The notes under the pieces were generated by a model. The model ran no database searches and was not told the DNA's origin. It worked only from the letters and a program-made list of their open reading frames with translations. A DNA stretch of 48,046 nucleotides from an uncultured Alphaproteobacteria bacterium (GTDB taxonomy: Bacteria > Pseudomonadota > Alphaproteobacteria > HIMB59 > GCA-002718135). Below, one piece after another: positions 8,846-17,050 of this stretch (position 1 is the stretch's first letter; every line of letters starts with the position of its first letter). Location of the stretch: the NCBI GenBank assembly GCA_902574475.1, contig CACGNZ010000009.1, forward strand, positions 1 through 48,046. Direction: 5' to 3'. Made by a program: the position numbers and the translations under genes.

Positions 8846-9567
8846 GATTTAATTCTTAATGATGATCTTCCCCCATCTATATGAAATATTTGTCCAGTTA
8901 TCCAACTATTTTTATCACTTAATAGAAAACTTCCAATATCAGAGAAATCATCACCAGATCCAATTTTAGGTAGAGGATGCATATTTTCAATTGCTTTCTT
9001 AATAGTTTCATTACTAATCAACTTTTGTGTCATTTTTGCGTCAGTTAAACTTGGCGCTATACAATTTACTTTGATTTTTGGAGCAAATTCAGCAGCTAAA
9101 CTCAAAGTAAGCCCTTCAATGGCACCTTTTGCAGTAGAAATTATTGTGTGATTAGTAAAACCTTGTTTTACAGCAATAGTTGAATAAAGAAGAATACTAC
9201 CATTATTTTTAGCAAGAGTTTCTTGATTAAACTTAATCGCATTTATAGCACTAAGTGTATTTATTTTAAAAGAATCAATAAAATCTTCATCTTTAGTCAT
9301 TTTAAGAGGTTTTAAATTTATAGAGCCAACACAAAAAGCAATACCACTTAATTGATCTTTGTATTCTTCTGAAATACTCTTAACTTTATTAAAGTCTAAA
9401 ACATCACACACTTTGTATTCACATCCAATTTCTTCAGATAATTGTTTTAATTCTGTTTCATTTCTAGAAATAATTATTGGATCATAGTTATTGCTTTTCA
9501 GTTTTTTTGATAATGATTTTCCAATAGAACCCGTGCCCCCAAAGACAAATATATTTTTGTTAGACAT
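8842..9567 (-). CDS. SDR-fold protein lacking the catalytic tyrosine
   Basis: 241 residues with the Rossmann motif GGTGSIG (10-16), an NAG-equivalent CVGSI near 79-83, and a C-terminal ITGQIFHIDGG typical of SDRs. The YxxxK motif is altered: Lys147 is present but residue 143 is Ile (ISTAK), so the usual general acid is missing. A related alphaproteobacterial group with AAKGAVEGL and no Tyr is known to me, so this is probably a family trait, not decay. It overlaps the end of ctaA by 8 bases and the DUF6134-like gene by 4. Confidence 0.85.
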   Translation of the reverse strand: MSNKNIFVFGGTGSIGKSLSKKLKSNNYDPIIISRNETELKQLSEEIGCEYKVCDVLDFNKVKSISEEYKDQLSGIAFCVGSINLKPLKMTKDEDFIDSFKINTLSAINAIKFNQETLAKNNGSILLYSTIAVKQGFTNHTIISTAKGAIEGLTLSLAAEFAPKIKVNCIAPSLTDAKMTQKLISNETIKKAIENMHPLPKIGSGDDFSDIGSFLLSDKNSWITGQIFHIDGGRSSLRIKS

Positions 9568-10615
9568 CTTTAACCTTTCTAATTTTAATTTGATGATAAC
9601 TAATTAATAAAGTTGATAATAACAAAATTGAATTAGTTTGATGTAAACTTGCGACTGGTAAATAAACATTACTTAAAAGAGTTATAATACCTAATATTAC
9701 TTGTAACGTTAGAAAGAATAAAACTAAATATACAAGAGTACTAGATATATTTTTATTATCAAATTTAATAAATTTAAAACAAACAAAAAGGATATAAAAA
9801 AAAACAAATATTGATAACCAACGGTGGTTAAAATTTATTGCAACTGTATTTTCAAAAATATTATAAATACCTAAATCATCAATAACGTAATCATCAGGTA
9901 TAATTTTTCCATTCATTAGTGGAAAAGTATTAAAAGATTGTCCAGAGTTTGTTCCTGCCATAAATCCACCTGTTGCAATTGTGATAAATATTAAGATTAC
10001 AGCAACTAAAATATAAAATTCAATTGTCTTTGGATTAGATAAAAAACTTATATTAGAAGAATACCTGTAATCCATTGCTATCCATAATAGTATAGAGAAA
10101 ATTATAAGAGCATTTAATAGATGAAAAGTAAGTCTATAAGGGCTTACGTAAGGATTTTCAGTCAAACCACTCTTTACCATCCACCATCCAATAACTGCTT
10201 GAAACAAACCAAACACAAAGACAATACCAAGCCTTATATACAGTGATGATTGAATTTGCCTTTTAAAACTAAAATAAATTAATGGTATTAAAAAGACAAC
10301 ACCTATGGCTCTTGCAAATATTCTATGAAACCACTCCCACCAAAAAATATATTTAAACTCATTTAACGTCATATTTTTGTTAACTATTTTGTATTCTGGT
10401 GTTTGTTTATACATTTCGAATACAGCCAACCAACTTTCTAAACTCAGTGGAGGAATTACACCTAAAATCGGACGCCAGTCAGTCATAGAAAGTCCAGAGT
10501 CGGTTAATCTTGTAAGACCTCCTATTACTATAATTAATAAAACCATTGCGGTTATTGTTAATAGCCATATATAAATCGCAGGATTATAATATTTTGAAGT
10601 ATTAGCGTAATTCAT
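9560..10615 (-). CDS. ctaA: Heme A synthase (COX15/CtaA)
   Basis: 351 residues, about eight membrane helices. Histidines in the four heme-ligand contexts are present: WEWFHR, YRLTFHLLNA, INFNHRWL and ASLHQTNS. Other marks are GGLTRLTDSGLSM near the N-terminus and GGFMAGTNSG in the middle. It oxidises the heme O methyl group to give heme A for cytochrome aa3 oxidase, in the inner membrane. It is first in a minus-strand run with two SDR genes and a DUF6134-like gene, and is divergent from the ferredoxin reductase gene. Confidence 0.95.
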   Translation of the reverse strand: MNYANTSKYYNPAIYIWLLTITAMVLLIIVIGGLTRLTDSGLSMTDWRPILGVIPPLSLESWLAVFEMYKQTPEYKIVNKNMTLNEFKYIFWWEWFHRIFARAIGVVFLIPLIYFSFKRQIQSSLYIRLGIVFVFGLFQAVIGWWMVKSGLTENPYVSPYRLTFHLLNALIIFSILLWIAMDYRYSSNISFLSNPKTIEFYILVAVILIFITIATGGFMAGTNSGQSFNTFPLMNGKIIPDDYVIDDLGIYNIFENTVAINFNHRWLSIFVFFYILFVCFKFIKFDNKNISSTLVYLVLFFLTLQVILGIITLLSNVYLPVASLHQTNSILLLSTLLISYHQIKIRKVKDV

Positions 10616-10625
10616 TTAGATTATA

Positions 10626-10631
10626 TATAAT
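10626..10631 (+). promoter_or_regulatory. Candidate -10 box for the ferredoxin reductase gene
   Basis: TATAAT lies in the 53-base gap between ctaA and the divergent reductase gene, 37 bases before the ATG at 10669. No good -35 box is seen at 16-18 bases, and the AT-rich setting makes chance matches likely. Confidence 0.25.
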
Positions 10632-10668
10632 CCCTAGAAATAATAAAAAAAGTTGTTATTTTTCACAT

Positions 10669-11679
10669 ATGACAGAAAAAACTGATGTAGTAATTATAGG
10701 TGCAGGTCCGGTAGGCTTATTTGCTGTCTTTGAATTAGGTCTTTTAAATATAAAATGTCATTTAGTTGATAATTTAGATAAGGTTGGAGGTCAGTGTGCT
10801 GAATTGTATCCAGAAAAACCGATTTATGATATTCCCTCTAGACCAGTTGTAACAGGACAAGAATTAACTGACGAGTTAATTAAACAGATAAACCCTTTTA
10901 AACCTAAATTTCATCTCAACCAACAAGTCGAGAAAATTGCTAAGACAGAATATGGTTGGATTGTAGAAACTAATATTGGAACAAAAGTTGAAGCAAAATG
11001 TATAGTAGTGGCAGCAGGGGCAGGAAGTTTTGTGCCCCGAAAACCTCCAATTGAGAATATTGAGAATTTCGAAAACAAAAATGTTTTTTACGCAATTCGA
11101 GACAAATCAATATTTAAGAATAAAAAAATCTTAATTGCAGGAGGAGGAGACTCTGCTTTGGATTGGACAAATGAACTATCTAAGGATTCCAATGTAACTC
11201 TAATACATAGAAGAAAAGAGTTTAGGGCAGCACCTGATTCTGTCTCAAAAATGCAAGAATTAGAAACAAAAGGAAAAATTAAATTTTTAAAGGGCCAAAT
11301 AAAAAAGATTTCTAAAATTCAAGATAGTAGAATAATACTAGAATACGAAAGTGATGATGAAAAATCAAATATTGAAGTAGATTATCTTTTACCATTTTTT
11401 GGTTTAAAAATGGAACTAGGTCCAATTGCGGAATGGGGTCTAAACTTACATGAGAACTTAATCAAAGTGGACACTGAAAAATTTCAAACTTCTACACCTT
11501 CAATTTTTGCGATAGGTGACATAAATTGGTATCCAGGAAAACTTAAGCTTATTCTATCAGGATTTCACGAGTCTGCCTTAATGGCACAAGAAGTATTTAA
11601 GTATTGCTTTCCTGATAAGAAAAACATTTTTAGATACACAACATCTTCTAAAGAACTTCAAAAAAAACTAGGCGTTTAA
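10669..11679 (+). CDS. Ferredoxin--NADP reductase, thioredoxin-reductase-like type
   Basis: 336 residues. An FAD-binding GAGPVGL near 11-17, a GGQCAELYPEKPIYDIP block near 42-60, an NADPH-binding AGGGDSALDW and a C-terminal AIGDINWYPGKLKLILSGFHE define the TrxB-like ferredoxin reductase family. The redox CxxC of true thioredoxin reductases is absent. It moves electrons between NADPH and ferredoxin. The stop overlaps the start of the ferredoxin gene (TAATG), so the pair is a redox partner unit. Confidence 0.93.
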   Translation: MTEKTDVVIIGAGPVGLFAVFELGLLNIKCHLVDNLDKVGGQCAELYPEKPIYDIPSRPVVTGQELTDELIKQINPFKPKFHLNQQVEKIAKTEYGWIVETNIGTKVEAKCIVVAAGAGSFVPRKPPIENIENFENKNVFYAIRDKSIFKNKKILIAGGGDSALDWTNELSKDSNVTLIHRRKEFRAAPDSVSKMQELETKGKIKFLKGQIKKISKIQDSRIILEYESDDEKSNIEVDYLLPFFGLKMELGPIAEWGLNLHENLIKVDTEKFQTSTPSIFAIGDINWYPGKLKLILSGFHESALMAQEVFKYCFPDKKNIFRYTTSSKELQKKLGV

Positions 11680-11990
11680 TGCCAAAGTTAATAATCACAG
11701 ATAGATCAGGTAAAAAGTCTGAAATTGAATATGATAGTAACTTTACATTAATGGAAACCCTTAGAGACAATGGCTACGATATTGAAGCTTCCTGTGGAGG
11801 ATGCTGTGCTTGCGCTACCTGTCATGTTTATATTGATGAAAAATGGACAAACAAGCTGAAAAATATGGATGATGATGAAGAATCTATGCTAGATCAAGCT
11901 TTTGATGTTAAAAAAAATTCCAGATTATCTTGTCAAATTGAGCTTTCTGAAGAGCTTGATGGCCTAGAGGTAGAAATTGCACCAGAATAG
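11679..11990 (+). CDS. 2Fe-2S ferredoxin, adrenodoxin type
   Basis: 103 residues with the vertebrate/ISC-type cluster motif ASCGGCCACATCHVYI and a fourth cysteine in SRLSCQIEL. Besides the cluster ligands there are extra cysteines inside the loop. Likely roles are electron supply for iron-sulfur assembly or heme A synthesis; ctaA is divergent just upstream of the reductase. The last bases are followed directly by the marR promoter. Confidence 0.94.
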   Translation: MPKLIITDRSGKKSEIEYDSNFTLMETLRDNGYDIEASCGGCCACATCHVYIDEKWTNKLKNMDDDEESMLDQAFDVKKNSRLSCQIELSEELDGLEVEIAPE

Positions 11991-11992
11991 TG

Positions 11993-12019
11993 TTGACATA
12001 AATTATTAATTTGTATACA
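11993..12019 (+). promoter_or_regulatory. Candidate marR promoter
   Basis: TTGACA (11993-11998), a 15-base spacer and TATACA (12014-12019). The -10 lies inside the first palindromic operator half. The spacer is short, but this is the best promoter match in the window. Transcription would start very close to the ATG at 12039, giving a short leader. Confidence 0.5.
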
Positions 12020-12037
12020 AACAGTTTGTATATAAAC
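12010..12037. promoter_or_regulatory. Tandem palindromic operators before marR
   Basis: Two near-identical 13-base units, TTTGTATACAAAC (12010-12022) and TTTGTATATAAAC (12025-12037), are offset by 15 bases. The first contains a perfect 10-base palindrome TTGTATACAA (12011-12020); the second forms GTTTGTATATAAAC with one mismatched pair. They cover the likely -10 and reach the base before the start codon. Palindromes of this size are typical MarR binding sites, so autorepression is likely. Confidence 0.65.
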
Positions 12038-12038
12038 T

Positions 12039-12500
12039 ATGGCAGACACTTCTCTTAATGAGAATAGATTATCATTATTAATTTGGCAAACATCAAACTT
12101 ATGGCAATCAAAAGTAAGACATAAATTAAAAGAGAGTCAAATCACATTAAATGAATATCTTATTCTCGAGACAATTTATTTATTACAGCAAGAAAACATA
12201 AATATTACTCAGCAGGATATATGTAAAAATGCATCTATTGATAGATCAGTTGTTAGCTTACGTGTTTCTAATCTAGAAGAAAAGAAGTTAATATCAAAAC
12301 AACAGCCACAAGATAAAAGATCTGATAGTTTAATTCTAACTGCAGCAGGGAATGATTTAATTAATAATACTATTAATAATATTGTAGATTTAGAAAATGA
12401 ATTATTTAATAAATTAGGATCTGAAATTTTTAATTTCACAAATTCATTAAAGTTGTTATTGGGTAAAAAAATTAGAATTAGAGCAAAATTAAATGATTGA
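12039..12500 (+). CDS. MarR family transcriptional regulator
   Basis: 153 residues with a MarR-type winged helix: LNEYLILETIYLLQQ, a recognition region DICKNASIDRSVVSLRVSNLEEKKLI and a wing QQPQDKRSDSLILTAAG. Flanking helices would form the dimer. Two matching palindromes sit directly upstream, so it probably represses itself. The ligand is unknown. It overlaps class I lysS by 8 bases, so lysS may be under its control, which would be unusual for a tRNA synthetase. Confidence 0.9.
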   Translation: MADTSLNENRLSLLIWQTSNLWQSKVRHKLKESQITLNEYLILETIYLLQQENINITQQDICKNASIDRSVVSLRVSNLEEKKLISKQQPQDKRSDSLILTAAGNDLINNTINNIVDLENELFNKLGSEIFNFTNSLKLLLGKKIRIRAKLND

Positions 12501-14076
12501 TCAAGAATTAGCACAATCCTTAAAAGCTTGGCCTTTTAAAGAAGCATTACAAATCATTAAAAAAAATGGTGGTTTACTAAACTTTAAAATTCCATCTAAG
12601 GGATATGTATTACTAGAAACTGGTTATGGCCCCTCAGGTTTACCTCATATTGGAACTTTTGGTGAAGTTGTAAGAACATCGATGGTAAAAAATGCATTTA
12701 GCTCTATAATTGATTGTCCAACAAAACTGATCACATTTTCTGATGATATGGATGGATTAAGAAAAGTTCCTGAAAATGTTCCAAATAAAGAAATGTTAGA
12801 AAAATTTATAGGTAAGCCACTTACTTCTATACCAGATCCATTTGGTAAATTTGAAAGTTTTGGACATCATAACAATGCAAAACTTAGAAGTTTTTTAGAT
12901 GAATTTAATTTCGACTACGAGTTTGTTAGCTCAACAGAGAAATATCAAAGTGGAGATTTTAATGAAACAATATTAAGTATATTTGAAAACTATACAAAAA
13001 TATTAGATATTATTTTACCTACCCTAAGGGCAGAGAGAAAAGAAACTTATAGCCCTTTTTTGCCGATAAGTGAAAATTCAGGAGAAGTACTTCAAGTAAA
13101 AATTGAAGAATATAAAATGGATTCAAAAACCATAATTTACAAAGATCCATCATTAGGTAAGTTAGTTGAAACAGAAGTAATTAATGGAAAATGTAAGTTA
13201 CAGTGGAAAGTAGATTGGGCAATGAGATGGATGTCGTTTGATGTTGATTATGAAATGTGCGGTAAAGATCTTACAGAAAGTGTTGATTTAGGATCCAAGA
13301 TTTGTAGAGCATTAAATAAAAAACCACCCACTAATCTAATTTATGAAATGTTTTTAGATGAAAAAGGAGAAAAAATTTCTAAATCAGTCGGCAACGGTAT
13401 TAGTGTTGATGAGTGGCTACGTTACGCCTCTCCTGAAAGTCTTGCACTCTACATGTTCCAAAAACCAAAATCAGCTAAAAAACTTCACTTTGATGTAATT
13501 CCTAAAACCGTAGATGATTATCTTTCTCATTATAATTCATACTCAAGTTTAGATAAAAATAAACAGTATGATAACCCAATTTGGCATATTCATTCAGGAA
13601 AACCAAAAGAATTTAAATCAGAAATAAATTTCAATACCCTTACCAACCTAGTAAATGTTTCTAATTCTAAAGATAAAAAAGTAATATGGTCTTTTATTAA
13701 TAAATATGATGATAATATTAATGCTGATAACAATCCTGAATTTGATCGCCTCATAGATTTTGCACTTAATTACTATGAAGATTTTATTTTGCCTAAAAAG
13801 AAATTTTTAGAGATTGATGGTAGCAATAAAGAGGTATTTATTGATATTATTAATGTTTTAGAAAATGAGGTGACTGAAAAGAGTTCATCTGAAGATATTC
13901 AAACATTATTATACGAAGTAGGAAAAAAGCACGAATTTGAAAATTTAAAAGATTTTTTTAAACTAGTATATCAAGTTATGCTTGGTCAGGATCAAGGCCC
14001 TAGACTAGGGTCATTTTTTAAATTATTTGGTTTAAGAGAAACTATTGATTATCTAAAAAAATTAATAGATAATTAA
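12493..14076 (+). CDS. lysK: Lysyl-tRNA synthetase, class I
   Basis: 527 residues of the class I (archaeal-type) LysRS found in most alphaproteobacteria. The HIGH-like motif is PHIGT (51-55) within YGPSGLPHIGTFGE, and the KMSKS-like motif is KISKS (294-298). It charges tRNA-Lys. A TFSDDMDGLRKVP segment is typical of this family. The ATG at 12493 overlaps marR by 8 bases. pyrD starts 4 bases after the stop. The symbol lysS is also used for this gene. Confidence 0.95.
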   Translation: MIDQELAQSLKAWPFKEALQIIKKNGGLLNFKIPSKGYVLLETGYGPSGLPHIGTFGEVVRTSMVKNAFSSIIDCPTKLITFSDDMDGLRKVPENVPNKEMLEKFIGKPLTSIPDPFGKFESFGHHNNAKLRSFLDEFNFDYEFVSSTEKYQSGDFNETILSIFENYTKILDIILPTLRAERKETYSPFLPISENSGEVLQVKIEEYKMDSKTIIYKDPSLGKLVETEVINGKCKLQWKVDWAMRWMSFDVDYEMCGKDLTESVDLGSKICRALNKKPPTNLIYEMFLDEKGEKISKSVGNGISVDEWLRYASPESLALYMFQKPKSAKKLHFDVIPKTVDDYLSHYNSYSSLDKNKQYDNPIWHIHSGKPKEFKSEINFNTLTNLVNVSNSKDKKVIWSFINKYDDNINADNNPEFDRLIDFALNYYEDFILPKKKFLEIDGSNKEVFIDIINVLENEVTEKSSSEDIQTLLYEVGKKHEFENLKDFFKLVYQVMLGQDQGPRLGSFFKLFGLRETIDYLKKLIDN

Positions 14077-14080
14077 TTTA

Positions 14081-15136
14081 TTGTACAATAGTTCATTAAA
14101 AATATTAAGATTTTTGCCTCCCGAGCTATCTCATAATATTACAATTAATTTTTTAAAATATTTCAAAGTAAGACAAAAAAATATTGAGGACTCTATTCTT
14201 TCACAACATTTAATAGGTTTAGATTTTCCAAATCCTATAGGGCTCGCTGCAGGTTTTGATAAAAATGCTGAAGTGATGCATTCCATGTTTTCATTTGGTT
14301 TTGGTTTTCTTGAAGTTGGTACAATTACTCCACAACCTCAAAGTGGTAATTCTAAACCAAGAGTATTTAGATTAAGTGAAGATAAGGCCATAATCAATAG
14401 TTTAGGTTTTAATAATAAAGGTATTAAAAAAGTAAAAAAAAATTTAATCAAACACCAAAAATCATACTTAAATAATAAAATTGTAGGAGTTAATATTGGA
14501 AAAAATAAAAATTCAAGTGAAGCTATTGATGATTATCTAATTGGTTTAGAAGAGTTAGGTGATTTGGCAAGCTATATTACTATAAACATATCCTCACCAA
14601 ATACTGAAGGTTTGAGAGATCTACAATTGCGAGGAAAGATAGAAAAATTAATTAAAAAAATTATAGACAAAAGAGATGAAATAAAAAATATTAATACTAA
14701 ACCAATATTAATTAAAATTTCACCAGATTTAAATGAAGATCAACTTAGAGATTTAGCTTTAATTTCTTTGGCTAATAACATAGATGGCTTAATACTTACA
14801 AATAGCACCATTAAAAGAGATAGTAATTTAATTTCTTTAAACAAAGAAAAAAAAGGCGGTTTAAGTGGTAAACCTCTCTATGATAATTCAAATATAATTT
14901 TGAAAAAAATGTATGAATTAACAAATGGTCAAATACCATTAATAGGAGTGGGTGGTATATCCAGTGGAAGGGACTGTTATGATAAAATTAAATCTGGTGC
15001 TTCTCTAGTGCAGCTATATACCGCTTTGGTTTATTCTGGTCCAAATTTAATTAATTCTATGAAAAGTGACTTAATAGATCTTATTAAAACTGATGGATAT
15101 AAAAATGTATCTGACGTTATTGGTAAATCGGTATAG
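14081..15136 (+). CDS. pyrD: Dihydroorotate dehydrogenase (quinone), class 2
   Basis: 351 residues. Features of membrane-associated class 2 PyrD: an N-terminal helix SLKILRFLPPELSHNI, GLAAGFDKNAEV, GFLEVGTITPQPQSGN, INSLGFNN, INISSPNTEGLR and GVGGISSGRD. FMN enzyme that passes electrons to ubiquinone during pyrimidine synthesis. The start is TTG at 14081. It is 2 bases upstream of the HAD hydrolase gene. Confidence 0.95.
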   Translation: MYNSSLKILRFLPPELSHNITINFLKYFKVRQKNIEDSILSQHLIGLDFPNPIGLAAGFDKNAEVMHSMFSFGFGFLEVGTITPQPQSGNSKPRVFRLSEDKAIINSLGFNNKGIKKVKKNLIKHQKSYLNNKIVGVNIGKNKNSSEAIDDYLIGLEELGDLASYITINISSPNTEGLRDLQLRGKIEKLIKKIIDKRDEIKNINTKPILIKISPDLNEDQLRDLALISLANNIDGLILTNSTIKRDSNLISLNKEKKGGLSGKPLYDNSNIILKKMYELTNGQIPLIGVGGISSGRDCYDKIKSGASLVQLYTALVYSGPNLINSMKSDLIDLIKTDGYKNVSDVIGKSV

Positions 15137-15138
15137 TA

Positions 15139-15975
15139 GTGAAAAAAATAAAATCCATTGATGAAATTATTAATGATTATGACAATTTTATAATTGATCA
15201 ATGGGGTGTAATGCATGATGGAACATTTGGATATGATCATGCTTTTAATTCTATCAATATTCTCAATAGCAATGATAAAAATTTATTTATAATTTCAAAT
15301 TCATCTAAAAGATCAAAAACATCCATAGATAGACTGCCAAAGCTTGGTTTTAAGAAAAATTCTTTTTTAAATACAGTGACAAGTGGAGAAATGATTTGGC
15401 AATTACTTAAAAAAAAATATTTAGATGATAAAAACAAAAAAAATTGTTTTCATATTTATGATAAAGAAAAAGAAGATGGTCTAGCTTTTAGAGATGGTTT
15501 AAATTTTAATTTTGTAGAAAAAATAGAAGAAGCGGATCTAATTTTAGCTTGTACTCCTTTTATAAATTTACAGCCAATAGGCTACATTCCATTACTAGAA
15601 GTAGCTTATAAAAAAGAAATAACAATGTATTGTGCAAACCCTGACTTTGAAACAGTTGAAAGTAACACCAACAATAATGTCTTTTGTATGGGTGCAATTG
15701 GTGAAATATACAAAAAAATGGGTGGAAATGTTATTATAAAAGGTAAACCTGATGTAAGCATATATACTGAAACCACAAATCAAATTAATTTAGAAAAAAA
15801 AAGAACAGTAGCTATTGGAGATTCGTTATTTCATGATATTCAAGGAGCTAATAATTTTGAAATAGATAGTGTTTTAGTAAAATCTGGTATTCATAAAGAT
15901 TTAAATAAAATAAATAATTTAATTAAAAATCATCAAATAACCCCGACTTATATCATAGATAAATTTAGTATTTAG
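15139..15975 (+). CDS. HAD-superfamily class IIA hydrolase (TIGR01459-like)
   Basis: 278 residues. A nucleophile motif IIDQWGVMHDG (Asp20), a Ser/Thr motif IISNSSK near 52, KGKPDVSIY and a final metal motif IGDSLFHDIQGANN place it in the HAD-IIA group related to NagD and PGP phosphatases. Position 2 after the nucleophile is Trp instead of the usual Asp acid (DQWG versus DxDG), as in the TIGR01459 group. Substrate is unknown. The start is GTG, 2 bases after pyrD. Confidence 0.85.
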   Translation: MKKIKSIDEIINDYDNFIIDQWGVMHDGTFGYDHAFNSINILNSNDKNLFIISNSSKRSKTSIDRLPKLGFKKNSFLNTVTSGEMIWQLLKKKYLDDKNKKNCFHIYDKEKEDGLAFRDGLNFNFVEKIEEADLILACTPFINLQPIGYIPLLEVAYKKEITMYCANPDFETVESNTNNNVFCMGAIGEIYKKMGGNVIIKGKPDVSIYTETTNQINLEKKRTVAIGDSLFHDIQGANNFEIDSVLVKSGIHKDLNKINNLIKNHQITPTYIIDKFSI

Positions 15976-15980
15976 AATAC

Positions 15981-15986
15981 TTGACA
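15981..15986 (+). promoter_or_regulatory. Candidate -35 box before rpmB
   Basis: TTGACA lies 33 bases before the rpmB ATG, in the only gap between the HAD gene and rpmB. No good -10 box sits at 16-18 bases; TTTACA at 14 bases is the nearest match. Possible separate promoter for the ribosomal protein gene. Confidence 0.3.
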
Positions 15987-16018
15987 AAGTAATATTTATA
16001 TTTACATGCTTCTTCATT

Positions 16019-16300
16019 ATGTCAATGAGATGTGAATTAACTGGAAAATCTTTTCAAACCGGTAACAACGTTAGTCATGCTAAAAATAGAACAAAAAGAC
16101 GTTTTAAACCAAATCTTCAGAATATTACTTTTGTTAGCGAAGTATTGGGGCAAAAATTTCAACTTAAAGTTGCAGTTAGTACTATACGTACAGTAGAAAA
16201 AAAAGGTGGGTTAGATGAATTTCTTATTAATACACCAAACTCTAAATTACCCTTAAAAGCTAAAAAATTAAAAAAAACTATTCTATCAAAATCTAATTAA
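16019..16300 (+). CDS. rpmB: 50S ribosomal protein L28
   Basis: 93 residues with the L28 signature: RCELTGKSFQTGNNVSHAKN, RTKRRFKPNLQ, and a C-terminal STIRTVEKKGGLDEFL. The first ATG at 16019 gives MSMRC; the second Met two residues later is the alternative. Alphaproteobacterial L28 is of this long form. The next gene begins 9 bases after the stop. Confidence 0.96.
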   Translation: MSMRCELTGKSFQTGNNVSHAKNRTKRRFKPNLQNITFVSEVLGQKFQLKVAVSTIRTVEKKGGLDEFLINTPNSKLPLKAKKLKKTILSKSN

Positions 16301-16309
16301 ATTTTTGTA

Positions 16310-17050
16310 ATGGGATTTTTCTTTGAATTAACAACAATACTTAATTCCCTTAGCACTGAACTAATGTGGTTCATAATGCTACTTTTTAGTTTTTTTTCTA
16401 TTCTTATTTTTTTAAGGATATTTGGATATATAGGAATTTTTATCTATTCTGCACTAGCTGTAATTGCAGGAAATATTCAAGTTTTAAAAACAGTAGATTT
16501 TTTTTATTCACCCGAACCAGTAGCATTAGGAACTATTCTTTTTGCATCAACATTTTTATGTACTGATATTTTATCTGAATATTATGGAAAAGAAAAAGCT
16601 AGAATGAACATTTTAATCGGTTTTAGTGCATTTTTATTTATGACTTTATTAATGGTAATTACAATTGGTTTTAAACCATCAGATGCTGATTGGGTACAAG
16701 AAAGTTTGTCAAATGTATTTACTCCAATGACAAGATTTTTCATAGCTAGTATGATAGCATATTTAATTAGCCAATATTTTGATGTTTGGTTATTTAACTA
16801 TTTGAAACAAGCCTTATCAGGTAAGTCTCTCTGGTTAAGAAATAATTTATCTACTATTATCTCCTCTTTAGTTGATAATACTGTCTTTAGTATATTTGCT
16901 TGGATCTTATTAAATCCTGAACCAGTAAGTGTGTATAATGTTATAATGATTTATATTTTAGGCACTTATCTTCTTAGAATATTTATAGCTCTACTTGACA
17001 CTCCTTTTATTTATATAGCTAAGTTTTTTGTCCCAAAAACTAATGACTAA
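16310..17050 (+). CDS. VUT family (YhhQ-like) queuosine precursor transporter
   Basis: 246 residues, about six membrane helices. Family marks are STFLCTDILSEYYGKEKARMNI near 83-102 and LVDNTVFSIFAW near 183-194. YhhQ/QueT-type VUT proteins import queuosine precursors (preQ0, preQ1) or queuine. It overlaps the tRNA-guanine transglycosylase gene, so a role in base salvage for that enzyme is very likely. Which base is carried cannot be read directly. Confidence 0.9.
   Translation: MGFFFELTTILNSLSTELMWFIMLLFSFFSILIFLRIFGYIGIFIYSALAVIAGNIQVLKTVDFFYSPEPVALGTILFASTFLCTDILSEYYGKEKARMNILIGFSAFLFMTLLMVITIGFKPSDADWVQESLSNVFTPMTRFFIASMIAYLISQYFDVWLFNYLKQALSGKSLWLRNNLSTIISSLVDNTVFSIFAWILLNPEPVSVYNVIMIYILGTYLLRIFIALLDTPFIYIAKFFVPKTND

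Noticed and set aside
17028-17042. TTG start extending the transglycosylase by five residues
   Set aside because: The ATG at 17043 gives the usual N-terminus and a typical 8-base overlap with the transporter; TTG starts are rarer here.
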